From the NCBI RefSeq assembly GCF_004801405.1, contig NZ_SSOB01000028.1:1-64000 (forward strand): a DNA stretch of 64,000 bases, given 5' to 3'. The stretch's first letter is position 1, and each line of letters starts with the position of its first letter. The notes under the pieces are model-generated. The model was not told the origin of the DNA and made no database searches. It was given only the letters and a program-made list of their open reading frames with translations. Both the position numbers and the translations under genes were made by a program. Of this stretch, positions 1 to 9,657 are shown in pieces. Source of the DNA: Cohnella fermenti (GTDB lineage: Bacteria > Bacillota > Bacilli > Paenibacillales > Paenibacillaceae).

Positions 1-61
1 CATTGAGCCTGAACATCTCAATTTTATCGGAATGGTCTTGGTGGTCAAACCCTCGTTCCCT

Positions 62-90
62 CCACCCGCATAGCGGGTGGTTTTTTGTTT
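62..90 (+). terminator. Rho-independent terminator at window edge
   Basis: An 8-bp perfect stem (CCACCCGC / GCGGGTGG, 3-nt loop) is followed directly by six T residues on the plus strand. It should end a plus-strand transcript that enters from outside the window; the gene it serves is not visible. Confidence 0.8.
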
Positions 91-129
91 CGCGCGTTTC
101 ACGCACTCAACAGGCTAAAGCCTATAAAT

Positions 130-162
130 AATCCCTCTCGCGAAGCGTTCGCGGGAGGGATT
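130..162 (-). terminator. Long hairpin downstream of lemA
   Basis: A 15-bp inverted repeat (AATCCCTCTCGCGAA / TTCGCGGGAGGGATT) with one G:T pair and a 3-nt loop lies about 80 bp beyond the lemA stop codon. The minus strand continues with ATTATTTATAGG, a weak U tract, so this is a plausible end for the lemA transcript. Confidence 0.5.
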
Positions 163-239
163 TGCGTTAAGAGGGATGGAAGCTGTCAATGCGGTGCGAG
201 GGGGTGCCGGGATTTGATGCGCAACATCGCGTTCATGAA

Positions 240-803
240 CTATTGGAGCTTGAACTCGACTTTGGGCACGGCCTTCTCGCTCTCGTCGATCTTGAAGAAC
301 GCTTCCTCGCGGAAGCCGAACATTCCGGCCAGGAGGTTGGACGGGAACACCGCCAGCGCGGTGTTGAACGATTCGACCGAATCGTTGTAGAACTGCCTGG
401 CGTACCGGATTTTATCCTCGATATCCGCGAGCTGCTCCTTGAGATAGAGGAAGTTCGCGCTCGCTTTGAGATCGGGATATCCTTCCGCCACCATCATCAC
501 GCGGCCGACCATCGCGGACAGATCGCCGCTGGCCGAAGCCTTATCCTCGACGGACGACGCGGAGGCATACTTCGTTCTCATCTCCGTCATCCGACTAAGC
601 GTCTCTCTCTCGTAACCCGCGTAGCCCGACACCGTCTCGATCAGATTCGGAATGAGGTCGAATCGGTTCTTGATGATGATGTCCACCTGCGACCAACTGT
701 TGCGGACCCGATTGCGCAGCTCGATAAGCCGGTTATAGGTGATCATGATCCACAGCAGTACAATAACAACAATGCCGATTCCAATATAAGCGCCGATAGA
801 CAT
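240..803 (-). CDS. lemA: LemA family membrane-anchored protein
   Basis: 187 aa, the usual LemA length. Residues 3-22 form one hydrophobic N-terminal helix. They are followed by the family signature around NRLIELRNRVRNSWSQVDI and then KNRFDLIPNLIETVSGYAGYE; the rest is predicted to be a soluble, mostly helical domain. The ATG is preceded by AAGGGAGG at good spacing. LemA proteins are widespread but their biochemical role is not established. The gene sits 63 bp downstream of a DUF2207 membrane protein on the same strand. LemA and DUF2207 genes are often paired, which supports a two-gene operon acting at the membrane. Confidence 0.9.
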   Translation of the reverse strand: MSIGAYIGIGIVVIVLLWIMITYNRLIELRNRVRNSWSQVDIIIKNRFDLIPNLIETVSGYAGYERETLSRMTEMRTKYASASSVEDKASASGDLSAMVGRVMMVAEGYPDLKASANFLYLKEQLADIEDKIRYARQFYNDSVESFNTALAVFPSNLLAGMFGFREEAFFKIDESEKAVPKVEFKLQ

Positions 804-866
804 GAGATCGTCCTCCCTTATTCCCTTGTGGTCGTTCCTTGTTGAAGCCGCTTGAACCCAGAACCG

Positions 867-2612
867 TCAGAACGCTCCGCGGCCACCCCCGCCGCCGCCT
901 CCTCCGCCTCCCGAGGAGAACCAGCCGCCGGAATCGGAGGAGCTGCCGCTGTCCGACTTATGCGATTCCGTTACCGCGTCTTTGAACTGCTTGTTCAATT
1001 CGTCAAACTCCGTAACCGCCCATGTCTGATACAGAATGGGGGCGCTATAGTCCCGATCCGTCACGCTGCGAATAACAACCTTCGTGTCCTTGATCATCTT
1101 CTTCGCCGCTCCGAGCGGAATCGCGTACACGAAGTAATGATCCCACAGGTGAACGGCCATCGCATCGCGATTCTCGATTCGGCTGTAGGCGCGAAGGAAG
1201 CGGTCGAACGCCTTCCACTTCTCGTATTCGGTCTGTCCTTCCCTCGTTCTCTGATAGCGTCTCGGCTTGAAGAAGGGCAGCGGAATCGCGCAGAACAGCA
1301 GCCAACTCCAATCGGACGGAGCAGCGAACCAGAAGCCGAAGAACTGAATGAAGAACGCAAGAAGAACGTAGCGGTAGATGCCCGAGTTCTTCTTCAGCAG
1401 CTTGCGCTCCAGGGCCGCTTCCTTGATTTTATCCTGCCAGGCTGCCCACTTCTGCGGAAATTCAGTTCGCAACGAAGCGCTCAGACGAATCTCCGACAGG
1501 GCGACCTTGTCGCCGTCGCCGATCTCGCCTATGAACCATTCGAGCAGCATCGCCTCGTGCGGCAATAAATCATCGGCAGATTTGCCCGTCCGCTTGAAGG
1601 AATAATCGCGCTTGCCCTTGCCCGTCTTCGGAGAGCCCAGCTTCTGCATGACGACGTGCTTCCTTCTGACCAAGTCGAGCATCGTCGCCATTAGGTCCCG
1701 GGACTCGATCCCGGAATCGAGCAGGAAGCTGACGACGGCGGGCGACGCGTCGGACGGAAGCTCGCGATAATAGTCCCCCTTCCACTCCGACTTGGGGGGC
1801 CTGCGATATCTCTTATAAATCCAGAAGCCCGCCCCGAGATTCGCGATCAAGAGGAGCACCGCATACGGAACCGTGTAGTCGTTCGAGCTCTCGGCCTCGT
1901 CATTCGCCTTCCAGTTCCGCTCTTCCTCCACAATGTTGTCCCTTTGCGGCTCTTCGCTCACCTTGCCGCTGCCGGGTACGTACTGCGGAGGGAACAGCAC
2001 GCGGGTCTCGAACATCCGGCCTGCCGGCAGCGACTCGACCCGGAACAGAACCGTGCCGTCGTCCGTAGTCTGGATATTGCCATCCAGCGGACCGTGCCCG
2101 AACGCCGTAATCTCATCCTTCGAGATCCCTGCCGGCAGCTCGATCTCGATGCTCACGGAGCCAAGCGGGTTGGCGTTCGTCTCGTCGAAGAACTTCCAGT
2201 ACAGCTCTGCCGTGTCCGCGTACACCTGCACGACATTCTTGACCGTATAGGTGAGCTCGAACTCCTTCGTCGTGTCGACGGATTCCGAGAACACCTTGTA
2301 ATGAAGCGCGTCCCCGTCGGCGGTCTGCTCGACTTCAAGCGGGGTCTTGTCTTCTCCCGACACCTCGTAAGCTTCGAATTGTTCGATGCCGTCGGAGCCG
2401 GCGGCGTTCAAGTCGACAAGGATGCCATTGAAGGCGCCGTCGAATCGGTACGTGTCGCGCTCGGTGACGAACATGTCGCCTGCGGAGTCGATGCGGGCAT
2501 GAATGTCGGTCGCGCTGATCTCGAAGGAGCGATCGTCCGCATAAGCGGGCGCGACGGAGAGGAGCAGGAGGAGCGACATCAAGAGAACTAAGACTCTGGA
2601 TCCAATAGACAT
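867..2612 (-). CDS. DUF2207 domain membrane protein
   Basis: 581 aa from the ATG at 2612, with GAGAGG upstream; an in-frame TTG at 2621 sits too close to that site. Residues 5-25 form a signal peptide ending near APAYA. They are followed by an extracellular beta-rich DUF2207 domain (about 30-230), a transmembrane helix (TVPYAVLLLIANLGAGFWIY), a cytoplasmic segment, and two more hydrophobic helices near VLLAFFIQFFGFWF and WSWLLFCAIPLPF. The C-terminus is a low-complexity tail of Gly and Ser ending GRGAF, common in this family. Function is unknown; the likely partner is the adjacent LemA. No catalytic motif is visible. Confidence 0.85.
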   Translation of the reverse strand: MSIGSRVLVLLMSLLLLLSVAPAYADDRSFEISATDIHARIDSAGDMFVTERDTYRFDGAFNGILVDLNAAGSDGIEQFEAYEVSGEDKTPLEVEQTADGDALHYKVFSESVDTTKEFELTYTVKNVVQVYADTAELYWKFFDETNANPLGSVSIEIELPAGISKDEITAFGHGPLDGNIQTTDDGTVLFRVESLPAGRMFETRVLFPPQYVPGSGKVSEEPQRDNIVEEERNWKANDEAESSNDYTVPYAVLLLIANLGAGFWIYKRYRRPPKSEWKGDYYRELPSDASPAVVSFLLDSGIESRDLMATMLDLVRRKHVVMQKLGSPKTGKGKRDYSFKRTGKSADDLLPHEAMLLEWFIGEIGDGDKVALSEIRLSASLRTEFPQKWAAWQDKIKEAALERKLLKKNSGIYRYVLLAFFIQFFGFWFAAPSDWSWLLFCAIPLPFFKPRRYQRTREGQTEYEKWKAFDRFLRAYSRIENRDAMAVHLWDHYFVYAIPLGAAKKMIKDTKVVIRSVTDRDYSAPILYQTWAVTEFDELNKQFKDAVTESHKSDSGSSSDSGGWFSSGGGGGGGGGGRGAF

Positions 2613-3188
2613 AGGCAGCAATTCCTCTCGGCAGCGTGGAAAATAGTCAATTCAGCGGTAAGCGCGAGCACTTAGGCGAAGAATCGCTAGTCTTTTTGTC
2701 TTATATTTCTTGTTATCGACGGAATTCGGCCGATTTTTTAGAGGATTCCGGAGAATTCCGCTATTTTCGCCAATTTTCGCGCACATCGTGCCCGGTAGAA
2801 CGCTTCCAAACTATCGTTTGCAATAGCCGGCCCTCTCCCCTGCCCCATGCCTTCAACGGAATGGTAGGGAGCAGAATCTCGATAGTGGGCAAAGCGATCC
2901 ACATACCCCCACCCCGTATCGGCATCGCACCTCCTGCTATCGCCGCTATCCCTTTTCGCTAAAGGGTGCCTTATCCCTTCTGATCAGTATCCTAATTATT
3001 GGAAATATGTACCTGAGCAGTAGGGATAAAACAACCGGCAGGGGAACGATTTGGGGAACGGAATGGGCGAGCGGATAAGGAAGAGCGGATATTGGTGTGT
3101 TGAAAAGAAAGCGGTCGTCCCAGGAGTCGCGGGACTTCAGGCGCCTGTCCTTTGAGCGGGTTGCGGAGCAACGGGCGGCGGCTTGCGA

Positions 3189-3240
3189 GGAATGTGAGGC
3201 ATGTGAGGCATGTGAAGCATGTGAAGCGTGTGAAGCGTGG
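3189..3240. repeat. 9-bp tandem repeat (CATGTGAGG-like)
   Basis: About five consecutive copies of a 9-bp unit (ATGTGAGGC changing stepwise to GTGTGAAGC) lie directly before the palindrome array. The unit contains TGTGA, one half of the palindrome core used in other arrays of this window. Adjacent copies differ by single bases, which suggests expansion by slippage. Confidence 0.75.
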
Positions 3241-3247
3241 TGAGTAT

Positions 3248-3500
3248 GAATGCTCATTTTTTGAGCATTCAGCATCCCGTCGGCAGCTTGCGGGGCGTGA
3301 ATGCTCATTTTTTGAGCATTCAGCATCCCGTCGACGGCTTGCGGAGCGTGAATGCTCATTTTTTGAGCATTCAGCATCCCGGCGGCGGCTTGCGGGGCGT
3401 GAATGCTCATTTTTTGAGCATTCAGCGTCCCTCCGGCAGCTTGCGAAGCACGAATTCTCATTTTTTGAGCATTCAGCGTCCCGGCGGCGGCTTGCGAAGT
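3248..3500. repeat. Palindrome array A1: five 51-bp units
   Basis: The 23-bp core GAATGCTCA-TTTTT-TGAGCATTC starts at 3248, 3299, 3350, 3401 and 3452, exactly 51 bp apart; the last copy has one change in the left arm. Between cores lies a nearly constant 28-bp spacer (AGCATCCCGTCGGCAGCTTG then CGGGGCGT). The array runs to within 6 bp of the pdp stop codon. The hairpins lack a U tract, so they are poor terminators. The same core recurs at 19263-19594 with a different spacer. Confidence 0.95.
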
Positions 3501-3505
3501 GCATT

Positions 3506-4828
3506 CTACTGTCGCACGCCGTCCTTGCTCACGACCGCGTAGATAAGCGGAGCGGCGGCGGGAGCGGCCGCTCCGAGCTCGTAGGCTCGGACGATCTGAG
3601 CGGCGGCGCAGGCCGCCTCGTCATTCTCGCGGGCGTGCAGGTACGCCAGCGTGTCCCCCGCGCGCACGCGGTCGCCGCGCTTCGCGATCAGTTCGACGCC
3701 GACGGCGTAGTCGATCGCGTCATCCTTGGCGGCGCGTCCGGCGCCGACCCGCATCGCCGCGAGACCGATCGCCTCGGCGTCGATGCCATGCACATAGCCG
3801 TCCGCGGCCGCCGGCACCGGAAGGCGCTCCTTCGCCTGCGGCAGCAGCTCCGGCTGGCGGGCGACCGCCGGATCGCCGCCTTGCGCGGCGATCATCGCGC
3901 CGAGCTTCGCGAGCGCGGCGCCGGATTCGAGCGCGGCGAGCAGCTTGCCGCGCGCCTCGTCCTCGTCAGCAGCTTGGCCGCCGAGGACGAGCATGTGGCC
4001 GCCCAGCGCGAGGCACAGCTCGCGCAGGTCTGCCGGCCCTTCGCCGCGGAGGATGTCGATCGCCTCGCGCACCTCGAGCGCATTGCCGATCAGGTTGCCG
4101 AGCGGCTGATCCATGTCGGTGATCGCGGCGACCGTCGTGCGGCCGACCTCGGTGCCGATCGCCACCATCGCCTGCGCCAGCTCGATCGCTTCCGCCGCCG
4201 TCTTCATGAAGGCGCCGCTGCCGAACTTGACATCGAGCAGGATCGCATCGGCTCCGGCCGCGATCTTCTTGCTCATGACGGAGCTGGCGATAAGCGGAAT
4301 CGACTCGACCGTTCCGGTCACATCGCGAAGCGCATACAGCTTCTTGTCCGCCGGCGCGATGTTGCCGCTCTGTCCGATGACGGCCACCCCAATATCGTTC
4401 ACCTGGGCGAAAAATTCATCCCGCGCAAGCTCCGTGCGGAAGTCCGGAATCGACTCGAGCTTGTCGATCGTGCCTCCCGTGTGGCCGAGCCCCCGGCCGC
4501 TCATCTTCGCGACCGGCACGCCGCAAGCTGCGACCAGCGGCGCCAGAATGAGCGTCGTCTTGTCTCCGACGCCGCCTGTGCTGTGCTTGTCCACCTTGAC
4601 GCCGCGAATCGCCGACAAGTCGACGACATCGCCCGAACGGGCCATCGCGAGCGTCAGCTCGGCCGTCTCCCGGTCCGTCATGCCCGTGAAGCAGACGGCC
4701 ATCGCCCATGCCGACGTCTGATAGTCGGGAATCGTTCCCGTCACGACACCGCTGACGACGAAGCGAATCTCCTCCGCCGTCAGTTCATCTCCCGCTCTCT
4801 TCTTGCGGATCACATCCACCATGCGCAT
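3506..4828 (-). CDS. pdp: Pyrimidine-nucleoside phosphorylase
   Basis: 440 aa. Phosphorolysis of uridine, thymidine and deoxyuridine to base plus (deoxy)ribose-1-phosphate in the cytoplasm. It starts [10 protein letters not shown] as in B. subtilis Pdp. The upstream GGGAGG is 9 nt from this ATG, so it is preferred over the ATG three codons earlier, which abuts the site. The phosphate/nucleoside-binding segment [13 protein letters not shown] is near residue 80, followed by [17 protein letters not shown]. The length fits the family. It is the third salvage gene after deoB and punA on the same strand, 34 bp from punA: sugar-1-phosphates released here and by PunA feed the DeoB mutase. Palindrome array A1 begins right after its stop. 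Confidence 0.96.
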   Translation of the reverse strand: MRMVDVIRKKRAGDELTAEEIRFVVSGVVTGTIPDYQTSAWAMAVCFTGMTDRETAELTLAMARSGDVVDLSAIRGVKVDKHSTGGVGDKTTLILAPLVAACGVPVAKMSGRGLGHTGGTIDKLESIPDFRTELARDEFFAQVNDIGVAVIGQSGNIAPADKKLYALRDVTGTVESIPLIASSVMSKKIAAGADAILLDVKFGSGAFMKTAAEAIELAQAMVAIGTEVGRTTVAAITDMDQPLGNLIGNALEVREAIDILRGEGPADLRELCLALGGHMLVLGGQAADEDEARGKLLAALESGAALAKLGAMIAAQGGDPAVARQPELLPQAKERLPVPAAADGYVHGIDAEAIGLAAMRVGAGRAAKDDAIDYAVGVELIAKRGDRVRAGDTLAYLHARENDEAACAAAQIVRAYELGAAAPAAAPLIYAVVSKDGVRQ

Positions 4829-4862
4829 CGTCGTCATCCTCCCTCTCTTCCCTGCCGATTGT

Positions 4863-5687
<825 letters not shown>

Positions 5688-5837
5688 GCGAATCTCTCCT
5701 TTGTCTCTAATCGGCCGTTTAGCCTATTTAACGCGGAATTCCGGAGGCGTTCCGTTGAGTCATGGTTACTCATCCGGACCCGCCATACCAGCACCTGCGC
5801 CCGCACTTGAGTAACTTCCCCCTTCCCCAACGCCGCC

Positions 5838-7013
5838 CTATCCCTGCAGCTCGGACAGGAAGCTCCGGCCCCGGCCGGTGGCCTGCGCCTTGAAGTTGTC
5901 CGCGATCGTCGCGGCCAGGTCCGAATACGTCTCGCGAACGCCGAGTCTTCCGCCTTCAAGCGAAGGCGAATAGACGAGAAGCGGCACGTACTCCCGCGTG
6001 TGGTCGGTGCCGCGATGCACCGGGTCGTTGCCGTGATCCGCGGTAATGACAAGCAGGTCGTCCTTCCCCAGCTTGCCGAGAAGCTCGGGCACGGCGCGGT
6101 CGAACTCCTCCAGCGCTCTCGCGTAGCCGGCCGGGTCTCTCCGGTGGCCGTAGAGCGAGTCGAAGTCGACGAGGTTCACGAACAGCAAGCCCTCGAAGTC
6201 CTTGTCCAGCTCGCGAAGCGTCGTCTCGATGCCGTGGGCGTTGCTCTTCGTCGGCAGTGCGCGCGTAATCCCTTCCCCGTCGAAAATATCGTTGATCTTC
6301 CCTACGGCGACCACCTGATAACCCGAGTGCTTCAGCGAGTTCAGCACGGTCGGCTGCGGCGGCTTGAGCGCGTAATCGTGGCGGTTCGGCGTGCGTTCGA
6401 ACGCTTTCGGTTTGCCTACGTAAGGCCTTGCGATGACGCGGCCCACGGAGAACTCGTCCGTCAGCGTCAAGCGGCGGGCGATCCGGCAGGCGTCGTACAG
6501 CTCCTCGAGCGGAATAATCTCCTCGTGGGCGGCAAGCTGGAACACGCTGTCCGCCGACGTGTACACGATCCAGTCTCCGCTTCTCATCTGCTGCTCGCCG
6601 AGCTCGTCCAGAATGGCCGTGCCCGACGCCGGCTTATTGCCGATCACACCGCGCCCCGTCTCCTTCTCGAACGCTTCGATCAGCTTCTCCGGGAAGCCGC
6701 CGGGGAACGTTCGGAACGGAGTCTCGATCTTCAGCCCCATCAGCTCCCAATGGCCGGTCATCGTGTCCTTGCCGGCGGATACTTCCGCCATCTTGCCGTA
6801 AAACGCCGTCGGGGACGGCTCCGGCTCCCAGTTCCCGAGCGGGGCGATGTTCGCGAGCCCGAGCTTGCGAAGGTTCGGCAACTGCAGCCCCGGAACCGAT
6901 TCCAGAATGTGGCCGAGCGTGTGGGCGCCTTGGTCCCCGTAGCTGTCCGCGTCGGGAAGCTCTCCGATGCCGACGCTGTCGAGCACGATAACGGTTATGC
7001 GGCGAAACTTCAT
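5838..7013 (-). CDS. deoB: Phosphopentomutase
   Basis: 391 aa, alkaline phosphatase superfamily. It interconverts (deoxy)ribose-1-phosphate and -5-phosphate. The start [17 protein letters not shown] is chosen because AAGGAGG lies 9 nt upstream; that site overlaps the end of xerD. Metal ligands are visible in [12 protein letters not shown] at the N-terminus and ITADHGNDP plus [12 protein letters not shown] at the C-terminus. The catalytic Thr region is KDTMTGHWE near residue 85. It sits 4 bp after xerD, so it is probably translationally coupled. The order fur, yqzK, xerD, deoB, punA matches the B. subtilis fur-yqzK-ripX-drm-pupG locus. Confidence 0.97.
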   Translation of the reverse strand: MKFRRITVIVLDSVGIGELPDADSYGDQGAHTLGHILESVPGLQLPNLRKLGLANIAPLGNWEPEPSPTAFYGKMAEVSAGKDTMTGHWELMGLKIETPFRTFPGGFPEKLIEAFEKETGRGVIGNKPASGTAILDELGEQQMRSGDWIVYTSADSVFQLAAHEEIIPLEELYDACRIARRLTLTDEFSVGRVIARPYVGKPKAFERTPNRHDYALKPPQPTVLNSLKHSGYQVVAVGKINDIFDGEGITRALPTKSNAHGIETTLRELDKDFEGLLFVNLVDFDSLYGHRRDPAGYARALEEFDRAVPELLGKLGKDDLLVITADHGNDPVHRGTDHTREYVPLLVYSPSLEGGRLGVRETYSDLAATIADNFKAQATGRGRSFLSELQG

Positions 7014-7017
7014 GCGT

Positions 7018-7929
7018 TTAATCCTCCTTGGGGGGCTTGCGTGCCCGCGGGTGGGCGATCTCATACACTTCCTTCAGCCGAGCTTTGGCCGGAGGCTGAT
7101 AAGCCTGCGTCGTCGCCGGCGCCTTGTGGCCCATCATCTCCTGAACCGAACGCAGATCGGCTCCTCTTGCGAGCAGATGGACCGCGAACGATTGCCGAAG
7201 CGTATGCGGCGCGATCTCGCTCTCAAGCCCGGCTGCGTCCGCATACTTCTTGATCAGCTTCCAGCAGCCTTGCCTTGTCAGCCTTCCGCCGAGATGGTTC
7301 AGGAAGAGCGCCTGCTCCTCCTTCCCCTCGCGGAGGAAGGCCGGTCTGGATCGCTGGATATAGTTTACCATCCATTCCGCGCAGAAGGAACCGATCGGCA
7401 CCATTCTCTCCTGTCCGCCCGGACCGACGCAGCTCAGCATTCCGAACTCGGGGCGAATATGCTTCACATCCAGCGCCAGCAGCTCCGACACCCGCAGGCC
7501 CGACGCATAGAACAGCTCGAGCAGCGCCTTGTCCCGAAGTCCGATCGGCGTCCCCGTCTCCGGCGCCTCGAGCAGAGACTCGACATCGGCCTCCGACAAG
7601 GCCTTGTGCGGCTTCTTCTCCAGCCGAGGGGCCTGCAGCGAGAGCGCCGGGTTGTCCGCAATGACGCGAAGCGAGAACAGCCGTTGGCAGAAAGCCCGAA
7701 CGGCCACGATCCGCCTCGACAGCGTCGCGTTCGACCGGGCCATTCCGCGCAGCTTCGCCAGATAAGCGGCAAGGTGGCGGGGCTGAATCCCCTCCGGCTC
7801 CGTGATCCCGACCTCCTCCAGATGCCGGAGCAGGTCGGTCAGATCGCTGCGGTAGCTGCCAAGCGAGCTCGCGGCAAGCCCCTTCTCCTGTTCGAGATAA
7901 AGGAGGAACTCCTCCATATGCGTCTTCAT
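7018..7929 (-). CDS. xerD: XerD-type tyrosine recombinase, catalytic Lys replaced
   Basis: 303 aa. It has an N-terminal SAM-like core-binding domain (1-90) and a C-terminal catalytic domain. By locus (fur-yqzK-xerD-deoB) it is the XerD/RipX orthologue that resolves chromosome dimers at dif with XerC. Active-site residues read R146 (SGLRVSEL), H242 and R245 (PHTLRQSF), H268 (MMGHKA) and Y277 (TTQAYQ). Each is offset by exactly two from E. coli XerD R148, H244, R247, H270, Y279. The expected lysine (E. coli K172, in GKGxKER) is P170 in GPGGQER, and the usual LRHSF His is Gln. The frame is intact and composition matches its neighbours. It may be a diverged but active enzyme or one with reduced activity. 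Confidence 0.9.
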   Translation of the reverse strand: MKTHMEEFLLYLEQEKGLAASSLGSYRSDLTDLLRHLEEVGITEPEGIQPRHLAAYLAKLRGMARSNATLSRRIVAVRAFCQRLFSLRVIADNPALSLQAPRLEKKPHKALSEADVESLLEAPETGTPIGLRDKALLELFYASGLRVSELLALDVKHIRPEFGMLSCVGPGGQERMVPIGSFCAEWMVNYIQRSRPAFLREGKEEQALFLNHLGGRLTRQGCWKLIKKYADAAGLESEIAPHTLRQSFAVHLLARGADLRSVQEMMGHKAPATTQAYQPPAKARLKEVYEIAHPRARKPPKED

Positions 7930-7953
7930 CGCGCGCTTCGAACTCCTTCCGTA

Positions 7954-8193
7954 TTACTCGCCCAGCTCCCAGAACAGCTTGAGCCGGTCCTTAACCGCCT
8001 CCGCGCCGATGGCTCCCGCGGGATCGCCGGACAGGAACACCTTGGCGGAGCTTCCGTCCGGCACCTTGTACGGGTCCATCGGCGACACCCAGCCTTGCAT
8101 CCAGCCGAACACATGATGAACCATAACGGTCAACACGAGAAAAAGCAGGGTGAACTGAAGCCGCTCTATCCACTTGCCAGACCATTCGCGCAT
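7954..8193 (-). CDS. yqzK: DUF4227 (YqzK-like) small membrane protein
   Basis: 79 aa. One N-terminal transmembrane helix (LQFTLLFLVLTVMVHHVFGW) is followed by a short polar domain containing PYKVPDGSSAKVF, like the PKGKAVKVF region of B. subtilis YqzK. It is preceded by AGGGGCGG. It lies 24 bp upstream of xerD, the same position yqzK holds between fur and ripX in B. subtilis, though here fur is separated from it by the protease, MarR and gpx genes. Function is unknown. Family assignment rests mainly on position, size and the C-terminal motif. Confidence 0.75.
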   Translation of the reverse strand: MREWSGKWIERLQFTLLFLVLTVMVHHVFGWMQGWVSPMDPYKVPDGSSAKVFLSGDPAGAIGAEAVKDRLKLFWELGE

Positions 8194-8382
8194 ATCGCTT
8201 CCGCCCCTTCATCTTCGGTTTTGGAAGCATCCTATTCGGACAAGAGCCGTTTCATGCCGACTCGCGCCGATTAAGCGGACTCGTGCCGATCAAGTTGCCG
8301 GACCGAAGCGCAGACGGAGCCGTTCGGCCGAACTGGGCTCACCATCCGGAGCATTCGTCCATACATTGCCTTAGGGAAGGCC

Positions 8383-9594
8383 TTGACCGCCCAAATCGTT
8401 CTGTCCAGGGAGAGTTGTCCGAGAATGAAGCCTGTCGAACAGATTCTGTCCCGTTCCGTTAGGCCCCGTCCTTCGCGTTCGACCGAGCGGCGCATCGTCT
8501 CCTTGCGCCGCAGCGGCGACTACCGCAGATGCCTGAAGGAGCTGGCCGCAGCGGGCATCAAGCCGGTCAAGAGCTCCAAGGCGCTGCGCTTGATCTGCTG
8601 CCATGCCGAGAAGAAGCGCCGCTGGGGAGCCCTTCACAAGCATCCGCGCATCGCTTACATCGAGAAGGATGCGAAGGTATCCGCCCACGGCCTGAGCGCG
8701 TCCGGCGCCAAGCGCAAGAGCGGCCGCGTACGGGCCGCCTGTCCGGCCAAAGCGCCATGGAACGTATGCCGCGTGCAATCCCCGCCGCTCTGGCCGCGCT
8801 CCCGGGGGCGCGGCGTGCGCGTCGCGATCCTCGACACCGGCATCGCCGCTCACCCCGACCTGACCATCGCGGGCGGGACGAACACAATCGTTCCCGGCGG
8901 CTCGTATGCCGACGACAACGGACACGGCACGCATGTCGCCGGCATCGCCGCCGCGACGGGCCGCGGCCGAATTCTCGGCAATGCGCCGCGCGCCGCGCTG
9001 TACGCCGTCAAGGCGCTTGACCGCAGGGGCGAAGGCTACATCTCGGATATCGTGCAAGGCATCGACTGGTGCATCGCCCACGGCATCCGGGTCATCAACA
9101 TGAGCTTCGGCATGCCGGGCGACAGCCAGGCGCTTCGGGCCGCGCTTCGAAGGGCGCGCCGCAAGGGGATTATCCTCGTCGCTTCCGCCGGCAACGACGG
9201 CAGAGCGAGCGGGGGCCTCGACGTTCCGGCGCGCTACCCGGAGACCATCGCCGTCGCCGCGACGACGCGGCGCAATCGGGTCGCCAGCTTCTCCAGCCGC
9301 GGCAAGGGCATCGACATCGCAGCCCCGGGGGTGAACATCCTGTCGACGTACCTGAACGGCACGTACGCACGGATGTCCGGCACTTCCATGTCCGCCCCCC
9401 ACGTGGCGGGCGGCGCCGTGCTGCTGCGCGGCGTCTCGCCCGGGCTCAAGGCGGGCGCAGCGGCGGCCCGGCTGCGGAAGTACGCCCTGCGCATTCCGGG
9501 CGGCCGAAGCGCCGTCGGCTCCGGCCTGCTCCAGGTTGCCCCCGCCGCGACCGGACTCGGCATTCGGAAGAGAGCCTCGCGCAAGAGCTGTTAG
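8383..9594 (+). CDS. S8 family subtilisin-like serine protease
   Basis: 403 aa from TTG 8383 (AGGGAAGG upstream); ATG 8425 is an alternative. Residues 40-100 resemble an I9-type propeptide. The catalytic domain shows the complete triad: D151 (AILDTGIAAHPDL), H181 (NGHGTHVAG), oxyanion N271 (VASAGNDG) and S335 (GTSMSAPHVAGG). No signal peptide or membrane helix is seen; the N-terminus is basic and Arg-rich. The enzyme may therefore be cytoplasmic or leave the cell by another route. It is divergent from yqzK and convergent with the OhrR-like gene. The gene interrupts the otherwise conserved fur-yqzK-xerD order, so it is probably an insertion in this lineage. Confidence 0.9.
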   Translation: MTAQIVLSRESCPRMKPVEQILSRSVRPRPSRSTERRIVSLRRSGDYRRCLKELAAAGIKPVKSSKALRLICCHAEKKRRWGALHKHPRIAYIEKDAKVSAHGLSASGAKRKSGRVRAACPAKAPWNVCRVQSPPLWPRSRGRGVRVAILDTGIAAHPDLTIAGGTNTIVPGGSYADDNGHGTHVAGIAAATGRGRILGNAPRAALYAVKALDRRGEGYISDIVQGIDWCIAHGIRVINMSFGMPGDSQALRAALRRARRKGIILVASAGNDGRASGGLDVPARYPETIAVAATTRRNRVASFSSRGKGIDIAAPGVNILSTYLNGTYARMSGTSMSAPHVAGGAVLLRGVSPGLKAGAAAARLRKYALRIPGGRSAVGSGLLQVAPAATGLGIRKRASRKSC

Positions 9595-9613
9595 CCCGTT
9601 ATCCGCCTCCCCC

Positions 9614-9649
9614 GCCGCCTTGCCGCCCGCGTCGCGGCGGCAGGGCGGC
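9614..9649. terminator. Hairpin between convergent protease and marR genes
   Basis: A 13-bp inverted repeat (GCCGCCTTGCCGC / GCGGCAGGGCGGC, one G:T pair) with a 10-nt loop lies between two convergent genes. The U tract is poor on both strands (TTGCC). It is GC-rich enough to slow polymerase, so a bidirectional terminator is likely but not certain. Confidence 0.5.
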
Positions 9650-9657
9650 TTGCCTCG

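Larger units (their letters stand above)
2613..3505. other. Gene-free interval with two repeat blocks
   Basis: No credible coding region was found between the DUF2207 gene and the end of pdp. The first 550 bp are moderately AT-rich with imperfect GGAATTC/GAATTCC inverted motifs near 2720-2760. The last 320 bp hold a 9-bp tandem repeat and a palindrome array, listed separately. Open frames here have no ribosome binding sites and show no protein-like composition. Confidence 0.6.

Noticed and set aside
2700-2770. Terminator or mobile element at GGAATTC inverted motifs
   Set aside because: Arms are short and imperfect, with no U tract, no target duplication and no transposase.
3248-3474. Array hairpins as rho-independent terminators
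   Set aside because: Stems are adequate but no U tract follows any copy; repeated five to seven times they do not look like simple terminators.
3152-3480. 17-residue repeat protein encoded by array A1
   Set aside because: The 51-bp period keeps frame by chance on both strands, but sister arrays use 52-bp steps that break frame, and there is no ribosome binding site.
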